This document shows positions 15,138 through 24,144 of a stretch of DNA of 64,000 nucleotides, piece by piece. The notes beneath the pieces were generated by a model, which worked only from the letters and a program-made list of their open reading frames with translations, had not been told where the DNA came from and ran no database searches. Positions within the stretch are counted from its first letter, which is position 1; every line of letters begins with the position of its first letter. The stretch is from Paenibacillus whitsoniae (GTDB lineage Bacteria > Bacillota > Bacilli > Paenibacillales > NBRC-103111): assembly GCF_003955665.1 (NCBI RefSeq), contig NZ_RXHU01000056.1, positions 1-64,000 of the forward strand. Reading direction: 5' to 3'. The translations under genes and the position numbers were made by a program.

Positions 15138-16961
15138 TTGCAATCCGCTGTTGCGCATAATCGTTGCGGCCGCGTCCGGCCAACTGCTTGCGCGGACCAG
15201 CAGGTTATCGCTTGTAAAGTTATGCGGATAGATTCTCACCTTGCTCGTATCCGTGAAATTGCCGCTGACGGTATTGTTCGTCGAGTAGGGAGGCACCGAA
15301 TCTTGGATAAAGATCCAATTCGTTACACGCTTGGGATCTGATATGACGTTCGACGTAATTTTGAACCCTTGCGAGCCCAAATCCAGATAAATGCTGCCAT
15401 AATCATGGTGGTTATTATACAAATAGTTTCCGCTGATTTCTGAATTGTCCTGCCGGCTCAACGTATAAATACCGCCGCCGTCATTTAAGGTCAGCATGTA
15501 GTCGTGAATCCGGTTGTTGGTGATCCGGTTATGGGTCAAGCTGGCATACGCCTTGTCCGTCCAGCCCCACCCGACGGAGATGCCCGTGTACGGCACATTG
15601 GCGATTTCGTTGTGATCAATGACCGTCCCCGAGGCATACCCAACAAAGATCCCGACCGCATCAAAATACTCCTGCCCGATGAGCGAAATGTAATTGTTGC
15701 GCACCTGGTTATCCTGCACGATCGCCGCCCCGGATACCCGACTATCGGCCACGTTGCCGATCTGGATCGCATGGGAGGATAGATCTTCGAAACGGTTGCC
15801 AATGACCTGGTTGCGCTGGCTTCCCCGGTCAAACGACACCGCCGCGGAGCCCATATGCACGAACTGATTGCGTTCCAGCGTGACATCCGATGCCCATTGA
15901 AACGTAAGCTGCGCCGGCGTGCTTATGACGGCATCTCGGTCCTGCGGGTCCATATAGGCAAAGCCTGCCTGCATCGGCACATAGCCGACATCGGCGATCG
16001 GCAGATGCCACGTGCCGTACGCAAACGACAGGCCGCGAATCGTCAAGTGGCTGACCGGCTGATCCGGCTTACCCGCCCCGACGATAAGCGCATCCAGCAC
16101 AGGGAGAACCGCCTCAGCATCCTGTATATTTTCTCCAGCGCGGGGCTTATAATAGACGTTCCCCTTATGCCAATCCCCGTACCACTCGCCTTCCTGATCG
16201 AGCAGCTCGTAGGCGTTCTCAAACCAGGCCGGCTCATTCATCTCTTCGGAATGCTGCGTCTTCGTCCAGCACAGCGAATTCAGCCGAACGTCCGTCCGCT
16301 GAATGCTTTGCACCCCGCAGCGATAGCTGCGCCAATTCGTCATGCCGACAAACTCCAGATCCTTCGGATACGCCCAGGAACCCAAATTAGCATACAGCGG
16401 GGATGTAGTCCGATAGCCCTGAGCGGTCTTGGCAAATCCCTCAGGGTTCTCCTCGCTTCTCGCCCGCACCGCTCTCGTTCCGTTAACGAATAGCTGCCGG
16501 GACTGCCAAGCGGGATCGACCTTCGCCACATAAATGTTGCGGGCGCGATCATAGAGCTGCCAGCCGCCAATGTGCCGGCCTCCGCTGATCAGCACGGACT
16601 CCTGCCCGTACGGCTGATACACGACCCGTGCGTGCGCAGAGCCGGAATCCTCCGGTATAAGCACAAAAGGGGAATCCAGTTCATAGGTTCCCTCTCGCAG
16701 ATTTACGATAATGTCGCGCTTCACGCGCTTATCCAGCCCTCTAGCCTTGTCCCGCGCATCCGTCAGGGAACAAGGGGCCTCCAGCGTGCAGGCGCCGCCC
16801 TCCCCAAGCGGCGAAGCGTACAGCTCGGTCCGGGCGACGCCGCCATGCGGGAAAAACAGCCGATACCCGACATAGACCAGGCACGCTACCAACACGAACC
16901 CCAAGATCGCTCCCCTCCGGGAGTGTCGACGCTTTCTAGTGATCACTGGCCTCAACCTCAC
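15111..16961 (-). CDS. Membrane-anchored right-handed parallel beta-helix protein
   Basis: A 616-residue protein with a basic N-terminus, one membrane anchor at about residues 18-36 (AILGFVLVACLVYVGYRLFF) and an extracytoplasmic parallel beta-helix. Typical rungs include NQVIGNRFEDLSSHAIQIGN, GTVIDHNEIANVPYTGISVG and NRIHDYMLTLNDGGGIYTLS. The fold is shared by polysaccharide lyases, C5-epimerases and hydrolases. The start overlaps the flippase gene end by 26 bases; an inner GTG at 16946 is possible. As the last gene of the NRPS operon it likely modifies or trims the polymer outside the cell. Specific activity cannot be assigned. Confidence 0.75.
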   Translation of the reverse strand: MRLRPVITRKRRHSRRGAILGFVLVACLVYVGYRLFFPHGGVARTELYASPLGEGGACTLEAPCSLTDARDKARGLDKRVKRDIIVNLREGTYELDSPFVLIPEDSGSAHARVVYQPYGQESVLISGGRHIGGWQLYDRARNIYVAKVDPAWQSRQLFVNGTRAVRARSEENPEGFAKTAQGYRTTSPLYANLGSWAYPKDLEFVGMTNWRSYRCGVQSIQRTDVRLNSLCWTKTQHSEEMNEPAWFENAYELLDQEGEWYGDWHKGNVYYKPRAGENIQDAEAVLPVLDALIVGAGKPDQPVSHLTIRGLSFAYGTWHLPIADVGYVPMQAGFAYMDPQDRDAVISTPAQLTFQWASDVTLERNQFVHMGSAAVSFDRGSQRNQVIGNRFEDLSSHAIQIGNVADSRVSGAAIVQDNQVRNNYISLIGQEYFDAVGIFVGYASGTVIDHNEIANVPYTGISVGWGWTDKAYASLTHNRITNNRIHDYMLTLNDGGGIYTLSRQDNSEISGNYLYNNHHDYGSIYLDLGSQGFKITSNVISDPKRVTNWIFIQDSVPPYSTNNTVSGNFTDTSKVRIYPHNFTSDNLLVRASSWPDAAATIMRNSGLQKAFQDIKS

Positions 16962-18606
16962 CCGACCGTTTGGTCTGCAGGATGTTCATTTTTCTCGTGA
17001 GCCTGCTTAGCACTTTATCCAGATAGCCTCTGACAACCGAGAAGCAGTACATATTCTCTTTCGATCGCAGCAGAAACGAGAACGCCACGTACGAGATCGC
17101 CGCGAGCGCAATGACCATGACGACAGAGAGCGCAAGCCTCAAACTCGACATGTCCTCCCTGCCTGTAAAACGGATGCCGCTGAACTCCGACGTCAGGTAG
17201 ACAACCCCGACCATGCCGGCCGTAGCCAGGACCGATTTCACAATCGCTTCGTAGAAAATGCGGATATGCGCCATGTACATTTTGAATCGGAAACGAATGA
17301 CCGCATAGCTGAAAAGCGTGCTGACGACCACGCCGAACGTCGAGGAAATCGCTAACGCTTTCACACCCCACAAAGGGACGATGAGGAAATTCAGCCCCAC
17401 GTTCGCGACGACCATTACAATCGTACTCGTCACCGGCGTTTTCGAGTCCTTCATCGCATAGAAGGAACGAATCAAGAGGTCCCGCCAAGATAAGAAGGGC
17501 AGCGAAATCGCATAGAAAAACACGATCGAAGCCGTCACCAGTGTTGCCGACGATTCGAAAGCTCCCCGCTCGAAGAGCAGCTGTGTGATCGGAACGGACA
17601 GCATCATCAGCCCCGCAGCAGCCGGAATCATCAGGTACGAAAGCAGCCCCAGCCCTTTGCCGAGCAGGCGCACAAAGCCGTTGTTGTCGCCGGTGGCGCT
17701 TTGCGCGGACAGCTTCGGGAACAACACGATGATGATCGGCATTTGGATGACGCCTGTCACCAGATTGAACGCCCGCTGGCCGTAGCCTAACGAGGCGATA
17801 CTGCCGGCCTGCAATCCCGAACCGAAGATGCGGTCGAACACCGTATTCAGTTGATTGCCCATCTCCGTGAAAATCGTTGACGGCGCCAGCTTCATAATTT
17901 TGACGAACTCGGCGTTTTTCAAGTTGAACGATAGCTTGTATTTCGTAGAGAACAAGCCCGGAAGCTGCACAAGGAACTGCCCGGCGATGCCCAGCATCGT
18001 AGCGACCGCGACGAGCAGAATGTTGCCTGTGAAGGCGGACATCAAGATGCCCGCAATCGAAATCAAATTGTTCGGCAAATAGCTCATGGCATAAGAGCCG
18101 AAGCGATTCTGCGATTGCAGCACCAGCGACGCCCAACCGGCCAATCCGAAGAACAGGATGACCGGCAGCATCGCGCGCGTCAAATGAATCGCCATCTGAT
18201 CGCGATAGCTGTCAAAGCCAGGTGCTACCAAATGTATCAAGGCAGGTGTAATGAAATACCCGATCACCATAAACAAGCCGGTTACGATGACGATGAGATG
18301 GAAAAAGCTCCATACCGTGTTGCGGTACTGCCTGCGATGTCTGGACTGATCTTTTGCGAACAGATCGGTGAGCACTGGAATCCCAGCGTTCCAAATGGCC
18401 GGCCCAAGAAAGCTGAACAGCAGGAACGTAATCGTCTGAGCGACGATGAACGCGTCGACCTCCGGACTTGCCCCGAACACATAAGCGAGGGCGGACTCTC
18501 GGATGAAGCCCAGCATGCGCCCGATCACAATCGCACCGAACAACCAGATTGCCGAAAGGCTCATGTGATTAGCGGAATTTCTTTTCTCCGTCGTTTCCAC
18601 AGTCAA
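16936..18606 (-). CDS. MurJ/MviN-like lipid-linked oligosaccharide flippase
   Basis: A 556-residue polytopic protein with about 14 predicted membrane helices. The N-terminal IGRMLGFIRESALAYVFGASPEVDAFIVA is the MurJ/MviN signature. In an exopolysaccharide locus that lacks another flippase, it probably plays the Wzx role and moves undecaprenyl-linked repeat units across the membrane. The start is a TTG at 18606 preceded by GGGAG; a GTG two codons later is an alternative. It lies 29 bp after the GT4 gene and overlaps the beta-helix gene, consistent with one operon led by the NRPS. Confidence 0.85.
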   Translation of the reverse strand: MTVETTEKRNSANHMSLSAIWLFGAIVIGRMLGFIRESALAYVFGASPEVDAFIVAQTITFLLFSFLGPAIWNAGIPVLTDLFAKDQSRHRRQYRNTVWSFFHLIVIVTGLFMVIGYFITPALIHLVAPGFDSYRDQMAIHLTRAMLPVILFFGLAGWASLVLQSQNRFGSYAMSYLPNNLISIAGILMSAFTGNILLVAVATMLGIAGQFLVQLPGLFSTKYKLSFNLKNAEFVKIMKLAPSTIFTEMGNQLNTVFDRIFGSGLQAGSIASLGYGQRAFNLVTGVIQMPIIIVLFPKLSAQSATGDNNGFVRLLGKGLGLLSYLMIPAAAGLMMLSVPITQLLFERGAFESSATLVTASIVFFYAISLPFLSWRDLLIRSFYAMKDSKTPVTSTIVMVVANVGLNFLIVPLWGVKALAISSTFGVVVSTLFSYAVIRFRFKMYMAHIRIFYEAIVKSVLATAGMVGVVYLTSEFSGIRFTGREDMSSLRLALSVVMVIALAAISYVAFSFLLRSKENMYCFSVVRGYLDKVLSRLTRKMNILQTKRSGEVEASDH

Positions 18607-18635
18607 TTCAATCTCCCACCAATCCGACCTCCCTG

Positions 18636-19835
18636 CTATTGGGACGTCACTTCTTTCTTGTTCGCCGCCGACAAAGGCCGTTTGGCATTCATCAGCGATT
18701 CATACAACGCAACCGTATGGCTGACATAAGTCGTTTGGCTAAAATACGCTGCAACCCGCGCTCGACCGCGCTCGCCGATTGCCTTGCCGTCGCACTGGAG
18801 CATTGCCGCGATCCCCGCTTTCAGGGCTGAAGCCTGCTGCGCAGGCACAAGGAGCCCCACCTCGGCCGTGACCATCTCGGGTACGCCGCCGACATCGGTC
18901 GCGACAACCGGCAGCCCTGCGCTCATCGCCTCCAGGATCACCGTCGGAAAGATGTCGTAGACGGAAGGAAGCACAAACACATCGGACTGCGCCAACAGCG
19001 CCGGAACATCCCGTCGCAGACCGAGGAAGTGCACCATGTGATCGACACCTGCCTGCCGGGCCAGCGCGAGCAGCTCGTCTTTGTATCCTTTTTCCGCGTC
19101 AAACGCCACATCGCCCACGATAACAAAGGCCACATCGGTTCTCTCCTGCTTAAGCTGCCGGGCCGCCTCGATCACATATTCAATCCCTTTCATCGGGTTC
19201 AGGCGGGCGACCGTAATCATAATTTTGCTGTCCGACGGCAGCGCCAGTTCCTCGCGCAAATTGCGAACGCCAGCCGCCGCAGGAACCGGACTCCGCTCCG
19301 GAAGACGAATGCCGTTATAAATCTTGATGAGCTTGCCCGAACGCCAAGGCCCCCACTTAAACATAATCTTGCTCCGCTCACAGAGCACGATGACTTTGTC
19401 ATTAAACAAGTGGTTGAGCAGCCCCACGAACTGGTACGCCGCCAGCGGTCTTCTCGGCAGCTCGTGCACGGTTTGCACAGTCGGAATGCCTAGCAGCTTC
19501 CCGACGATATTGCCGCCAATGACCTCCATTTTGTGGGAATGGATGAGATCAATACCATGCTGCTTGACGAGCTTCTTAATCTCGCGCATGGAAGATATCA
19601 GATTTTTCATATTTCTAAAATAGTATCCGCTATCCGTCGGCTTGCCGAATACGGCAATCGTCCCAAACAGAACTTCTGCTCCGGCCTCCCGGTATTTCTC
19701 GACATAGGGACTCCAAGACGGCAGCAGCACATACGCTTGATGAATGGATGAATCCAAGCCTTGCACAAGCTGCAGCAAGACCGTATCGACCCCGCCCACT
19801 TGACTGGCATACGGTTGAATATACAAGATGCGCAT
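18636..19835 (-). CDS. GT4 family glycosyltransferase
   Basis: A 399-residue GT-B glycosyltransferase. The N-terminus begins MRILYIQPYASQVGGVDTVL (glycine-rich acceptor loop). The C-terminal domain shows TVARLNPMKGIEYVIEAARQL and the donor-binding PSVYDIFPTVILEAMSAGLPVVATDVGGVPEMV with the E-x7-E motif. ATG 19835 follows AAGGAGGACG. It lies 23 bp after the NRPS gene and 29 bp before the flippase gene. It probably adds a repeat-unit sugar; the donor is unknown. Confidence 0.88.
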   Translation of the reverse strand: MRILYIQPYASQVGGVDTVLLQLVQGLDSSIHQAYVLLPSWSPYVEKYREAGAEVLFGTIAVFGKPTDSGYYFRNMKNLISSMREIKKLVKQHGIDLIHSHKMEVIGGNIVGKLLGIPTVQTVHELPRRPLAAYQFVGLLNHLFNDKVIVLCERSKIMFKWGPWRSGKLIKIYNGIRLPERSPVPAAAGVRNLREELALPSDSKIMITVARLNPMKGIEYVIEAARQLKQERTDVAFVIVGDVAFDAEKGYKDELLALARQAGVDHMVHFLGLRRDVPALLAQSDVFVLPSVYDIFPTVILEAMSAGLPVVATDVGGVPEMVTAEVGLLVPAQQASALKAGIAAMLQCDGKAIGERGRARVAAYFSQTTYVSHTVALYESLMNAKRPLSAANKKEVTSQ

Positions 19836-19858
19836 AAGTACGTCCTCCTTCGGCTGGC

Positions 19859-22800
19859 CTATAAATACGTCTTGAGCGCCTCCGCAATATAGCCGGCGCA
19901 TGGCTCGTTCAGCATCGTCGCGTGATCGCTCGGAATATTGTGCACATGAATCTCGCCGTCTCCTGTGCTTTCCCAGCCGTTCTTCGCGTCCAGAATGTAG
20001 TTGCTGTAGTCGTGCTGCGCCCGGAAAAAGGCGATCTTCCCCGGATACGGACGCGTAACATAGATACGCGGCAAGCGAAGGAAGCTGCGCGCCCGCTTCT
20101 CGGCCTCCGGCCCCGGCGAATTGAACAGCAGGTCTTGCGGCTTCAGCGCATTCCGGACCTTCTCGGCCATGAAGCGCGCTTTCCGTCCATGGGGGATTTT
20201 AAAGAAAATGCGCATATTGTCCCTAATCCGTTTAACAATATCGTGCTTGCTGCTCGGGTAGCTTGTCGGGTTCCGGGCATCCAGAATCGCAAGCAGCGGC
20301 ACGTCTTCCTGCATGTTATGCAGCTGCTGCGCCATTTCATACGCGATGAGGCCGCCCAAGGAGAAGCCGAGCAAATAGTACGGCCCTTCCGGTTGGATTT
20401 GCTTGATATCGCGGATGTATCTGGCGGCCAGATCCTCCGTCGTAATCTTCGAAGCGTCATCCGGTGTCGCATAGCGCAGACCGTAGACCGGCTGATCGCT
20501 GCCCAGACGCTGCGCCAGATTCCAGTACAGGAGCACCTCGCCGGACAATTCGTGAATGCAGAAGATCGGCGGCTTGCTGCCGCTTCGCTGAATCGCTACG
20601 ACCGAAGAAGCGTCTTCCTTGTCCGGATCGCCAGCCTGAAGCAATCTGGCTTGCTTTTCAATCGTATTTTTATGGAAAATAATGGATACCGGCAATTTCT
20701 TATTGAACGCTGTATCGATTTCAGAGAACAATTGCATCGCCAGCAAAGAATGGCCGCCAAGGTCGAAGAAATCGTCTTGGACGCTGATCGAACTCACCTT
20801 CAGCAGCCGCTCCCAAATCGCGGCCAGCTTGCGCTCCACGCTGTTGCGAGGTGCAACCGTCGCCGCTCCCGCAGCTGTGACAACGGGTGCGGGCAGCTTC
20901 TTCCGATCGATTTTGCCGACGGACGTCATCGGGATTTGATCCATTTCCACAATAAAAGTCGGCACCATGTATTGAGGCAATCGTTCCTGTACGAAAGACC
21001 GCAAATGCTGCTGATCCAGTTGAACACCTTCCTGCATCACGATGTAGGCGACGAGCTTTTGCCCGCCTGTCTCGCCTTTCCAGGCGCTGGCGATCGCCAT
21101 TTGCACACCCGGATACGCGTTGAGCACAACTTCGACTTCGCCTAATTCGATGCGGCAGCCCCGGATTTTGACTTGATAATCCATGCGGCCAAGAAAATCG
21201 ACACTCTGGTCCGCCTTGAAGCGTGCCAGATCTCCCGTTTTGTAGAGCATTCTACCTGGTACCGAGCTGAACGGATTCGGGATGAATTTCTCCTTGGACA
21301 TCGCCTCGTTATGTAAATAACATCTGGCAACACCATCCCCCCCGAGATACAGCTCGCCGACAACCCCGATCGGCACTGGCTGCAAGTGCTTGTCGAGAAT
21401 ATACACTTCATCGTTGGCAATCGGCTGTCCGATGGAGATGGAGACTTCATCGGTGATTGCCGGAATGGTGTACGCCGTCGTAATGACGGAATTCTCCGTC
21501 GGGCCGTACACGTTAATAAATTGGGTGTTGGGCAGTCTCGTCTGAAATTTGCGAGCCAGCCACACGGGAAGAATGTCCCCACCGCTAAGCACCTGCTTAA
21601 GCCCCTGCATATATTCGCTGTAATCCTCGATCAGCAGATTCACCATATCCGGATTAGACGTATACAGCGTCACGCCCTGATCGCGAATCGTCTCGGCAAT
21701 GTGCTTAAGCGTCGGCTGATTGGCGCTAACAATCGCCAGCCTGCCGCCATGAAGGAGTGCGCCGTAAATTTCCAGGCCAGAGGGATCGAAGCTGAGTGAG
21801 GTAACGTGCAGGAACGTTTCATCAGGCCCCATATCCAAGAACCCGGAATCGAGTACAAGTCGGACCATGCCAAGATGAGGAACCGCAACCCCTTTGGGCT
21901 TGCCGGTGGAACCGGAGGTATAGAGCACATAAGCCAGACTATGTGGTCCGCTGATGCTTGGCAGATTCACATCAGGCTGGGCGAGGAGCTTCTTCTCATC
22001 CAGGTCGAGCTCCAGTATATTTGCTTCCAGCGAGGGCAACTGCTTCGCTAAGCGTGAGATGGTAATGAAGCTGTGCACCTTCGCGTCCTGCAGCATGAAT
22101 GCAACGCGCTCAGCCGGGTAACTGGAGTCAATCGGCACATAAGCGCCGCCTGCTTTCATGATCCCCAGAATGGCAGCTACCGCTTCCGGCGAACGGTCCA
22201 GGTACATGCCGACCAGACCTTCATTCGGCAGCTTCTGCTGTCTCAAATAGGCGGCAATTCGATTGGCGCGCCGATTAAGCTCGTCATAGGTTATATGCGT
22301 GCTGCCGCAGCTAAGGGCAATTCGGTCGGGATGTTGGAGAACACGGGCTTCAAAGAGTTCATGGATGGAGGACTGCGGCGGTACCGCTCTGGTGGCGGCG
22401 TTCCAGGTGTAGAGCATCTTATTCTTTTCGTCTTCGGGCAGAATCGGGAGGAGAGAGATCGCTTGTTCAGGCTGTTCGATAAAACTGTGGAGCAGGACGT
22501 TAAAGTGGCCGGCCATTCTTGCAACTGTTTCCGGTTTAAATAGATCCTTATTGTAGACAAAAGAACAATGCAATTCCCCATGACGTTCAATCATCTTCAA
22601 GGTGAGGTCGGCCGTCGCCGTGCTGGAGTCGCAGGGGAATTCTTCCCAATGAAGGCCTTGAATGTGAAGATTGTCCTGCTTGTTAGTCAGATCGATCCTA
22701 TTCATCCTAACTTGAAAGAAAGGTTGGGAGCTGCGGGTTGGCGCCAGTTCGGAGACGAGCCTATTGAACGGCACATGCTGATGCTGAGACGATGTGCGGA

Positions 22801-23803
22801 AAATATGTTGAACCAATTGCAGTGCTGCGCGGGCGGACATATCCTCGGAAAGCTGCGTGCGAATGACGAGCGTCTTTTCAAACAAACCGAGCATCGGCTT
22901 AAGCTCTTCCTCTCTACGGCCGAATACTGGGCATCCGACGAGAAGATCCTCTTGCCCCGTATAGCGATGAAGCATGACATTGAGCACCGTCAGGAATAGA
23001 AGAAACGTCGTCGTTTGTTCTTGTCGGCAGAACGCTTGGACGGCTGCAAGCGAGCGATCCTGGATCGCAATCGAATACTCGCCGCTAAGGATGGAGGGAC
23101 GAGCCGACTTGGTGTAATCGAAAGGGAGATTCAGCTCCGGCAGCTCACCGCCCAGTTGCTTCCTCCAGAACGCCATATCGCTCTCGAGCAGCTCGTGGCT
23201 GCTCGCGGGCTCTTGCTTGCCGGCATACGCCGTATATTGAAGGGGAAGCGGAGGCAAGGTCTCGGGCATATTTTCTGCAAAATGCTTGTAATGCAGCTTG
23301 AGTTCCCGCTGGAACAGTTGCCTGGACCAACCGTCGAAGACAATCGGGTGAAAGGCGGCAACAAACAGGTATTCCTTCGCTGAGCATTTGAGAAGTCCAA
23401 CACGGAACAGCCGGTCCGAGGTTAAATCAAAGGAAGTCTGCGTCATAACATGCAAATACTTGTCCTGCTCCTCCTCACGATTCGTTTCGGATAGGTGGCT
23501 TATATCCAGCACGTTCAAACGAACCGTTTCATAGGCCCGAATCACTTGAACGGGCTCTTCCGCCACCAAAGGAAAGCCAGCTCGCAAAACATCATGTCGT
23601 CGAACGATCTCGTTCAAGCTCTTCTCTAATGCCTCGAAGTTGAAGCTGCCCTTGAGTTTATATAAGCAGACCAGGTTATGTGTCGAATTGTCAGAATACA
23701 GCTGCTCCAGCAGCCATTGATCCTTCTGCTCGGAAGTTAGCGGCCACTTTTCGATTTTTGCTTCATTTCTTCGCAATGCCGAACTGTTCAATTGTGAATG
23801 CAT
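19859..23803 (-). CDS. Single-module non-ribosomal peptide synthetase (C-A-T-TE) heading an EPS operon
   Basis: A 1,314-residue protein. Condensation domain about residues 15-440; adenylation domain about 465-960 with YTSGSTGKPKG near 633 and INVYGPTENS; carrier domain with DDFFDLGGHSL, phosphopantetheine Ser near 1018; thioesterase domain with GFSLGG near 1148, Asp in ILDARNP and His in SDHATM near 1294. The condensation motif HHxxxDG reads HPIVFDG near residue 150, so the second, catalytic His is Pro and condensation may be lost. The substrate residue Asp of the A domain (FDPSGLEIYG) is kept, so an alpha-amino acid is likely. Start ATG 23803 is a choice over an upstream GTG. A role in aminoacylating a glycan or lipid is speculation. 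Confidence 0.85.
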   Translation of the reverse strand: MHSQLNSSALRRNEAKIEKWPLTSEQKDQWLLEQLYSDNSTHNLVCLYKLKGSFNFEALEKSLNEIVRRHDVLRAGFPLVAEEPVQVIRAYETVRLNVLDISHLSETNREEEQDKYLHVMTQTSFDLTSDRLFRVGLLKCSAKEYLFVAAFHPIVFDGWSRQLFQRELKLHYKHFAENMPETLPPLPLQYTAYAGKQEPASSHELLESDMAFWRKQLGGELPELNLPFDYTKSARPSILSGEYSIAIQDRSLAAVQAFCRQEQTTTFLLFLTVLNVMLHRYTGQEDLLVGCPVFGRREEELKPMLGLFEKTLVIRTQLSEDMSARAALQLVQHIFRTSSQHQHVPFNRLVSELAPTRSSQPFFQVRMNRIDLTNKQDNLHIQGLHWEEFPCDSSTATADLTLKMIERHGELHCSFVYNKDLFKPETVARMAGHFNVLLHSFIEQPEQAISLLPILPEDEKNKMLYTWNAATRAVPPQSSIHELFEARVLQHPDRIALSCGSTHITYDELNRRANRIAAYLRQQKLPNEGLVGMYLDRSPEAVAAILGIMKAGGAYVPIDSSYPAERVAFMLQDAKVHSFITISRLAKQLPSLEANILELDLDEKKLLAQPDVNLPSISGPHSLAYVLYTSGSTGKPKGVAVPHLGMVRLVLDSGFLDMGPDETFLHVTSLSFDPSGLEIYGALLHGGRLAIVSANQPTLKHIAETIRDQGVTLYTSNPDMVNLLIEDYSEYMQGLKQVLSGGDILPVWLARKFQTRLPNTQFINVYGPTENSVITTAYTIPAITDEVSISIGQPIANDEVYILDKHLQPVPIGVVGELYLGGDGVARCYLHNEAMSKEKFIPNPFSSVPGRMLYKTGDLARFKADQSVDFLGRMDYQVKIRGCRIELGEVEVVLNAYPGVQMAIASAWKGETGGQKLVAYIVMQEGVQLDQQHLRSFVQERLPQYMVPTFIVEMDQIPMTSVGKIDRKKLPAPVVTAAGAATVAPRNSVERKLAAIWERLLKVSSISVQDDFFDLGGHSLLAMQLFSEIDTAFNKKLPVSIIFHKNTIEKQARLLQAGDPDKEDASSVVAIQRSGSKPPIFCIHELSGEVLLYWNLAQRLGSDQPVYGLRYATPDDASKITTEDLAARYIRDIKQIQPEGPYYLLGFSLGGLIAYEMAQQLHNMQEDVPLLAILDARNPTSYPSSKHDIVKRIRDNMRIFFKIPHGRKARFMAEKVRNALKPQDLLFNSPGPEAEKRARSFLRLPRIYVTRPYPGKIAFFRAQHDYSNYILDAKNGWESTGDGEIHVHNIPSDHATMLNEPCAGYIAEALKTYL

Positions 23804-23851
23804 CCCTTTCACAGCCCCCAATATCACATGATAAAAATAGTTGAAATAAAA

Positions 23852-23866
23852 GATACATTTCGTATC
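23852..23866 (-). promoter_or_regulatory. GATAC operator upstream of the NRPS operon
   Basis: A perfect palindrome, GATACATTTCGTATC, 49 bp upstream of the NRPS start. No convincing -35/-10 pair encloses it in the leftward direction (TTGTCA at 23880-23885 is one weak candidate), so its exact position relative to the promoter is unclear. Confidence 0.65.
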
Positions 23867-24024
23867 AAGTCTTATTCTATATGACAACTAAAATTAGGTC
23901 AATGGGTTATTTACATTTTGATGAAACTAAATTTTTTCCCTATTTTCCTTGGTTTTTCGCAATTTTTCGCGGTTTCCATCGTTGCATTAGGCCTAAACAC
24001 GCTTTCATTTAGGAAATAGTTATA

Positions 24025-24128
24025 GTTACTTTTCGTATCAAACACAATAAAAAATTGTATGAAAAATTGTGAATAAAGCCTGATACATATTGTTTACAAA
24101 ATAGAAAACGAGAGATACAATTAGTATC
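24025..24128 (+). promoter_or_regulatory. Promoter with operator array before the TDO-like gene
   Basis: Three sites lie between the divergent NRPS and TDO-like genes: GTTACTTTTCGTATC (24025-24039, one mismatch), GATACATATTGTTTA (24082-24096, two mismatches) and the perfect GATACAATTAGTATC (24114-24128). A rightward promoter TTTACA (24093-24098), 17 bp, TACAAT (24116-24121) places the middle site over the -35 and the last over the -10. The last two are 32 bp apart, matching the spacing at other loci. Apart from these sites the AT-rich gap 23888-24144 shows nothing else. Confidence 0.7.
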
Positions 24129-24144
24129 AATTGGGGCACATTTT

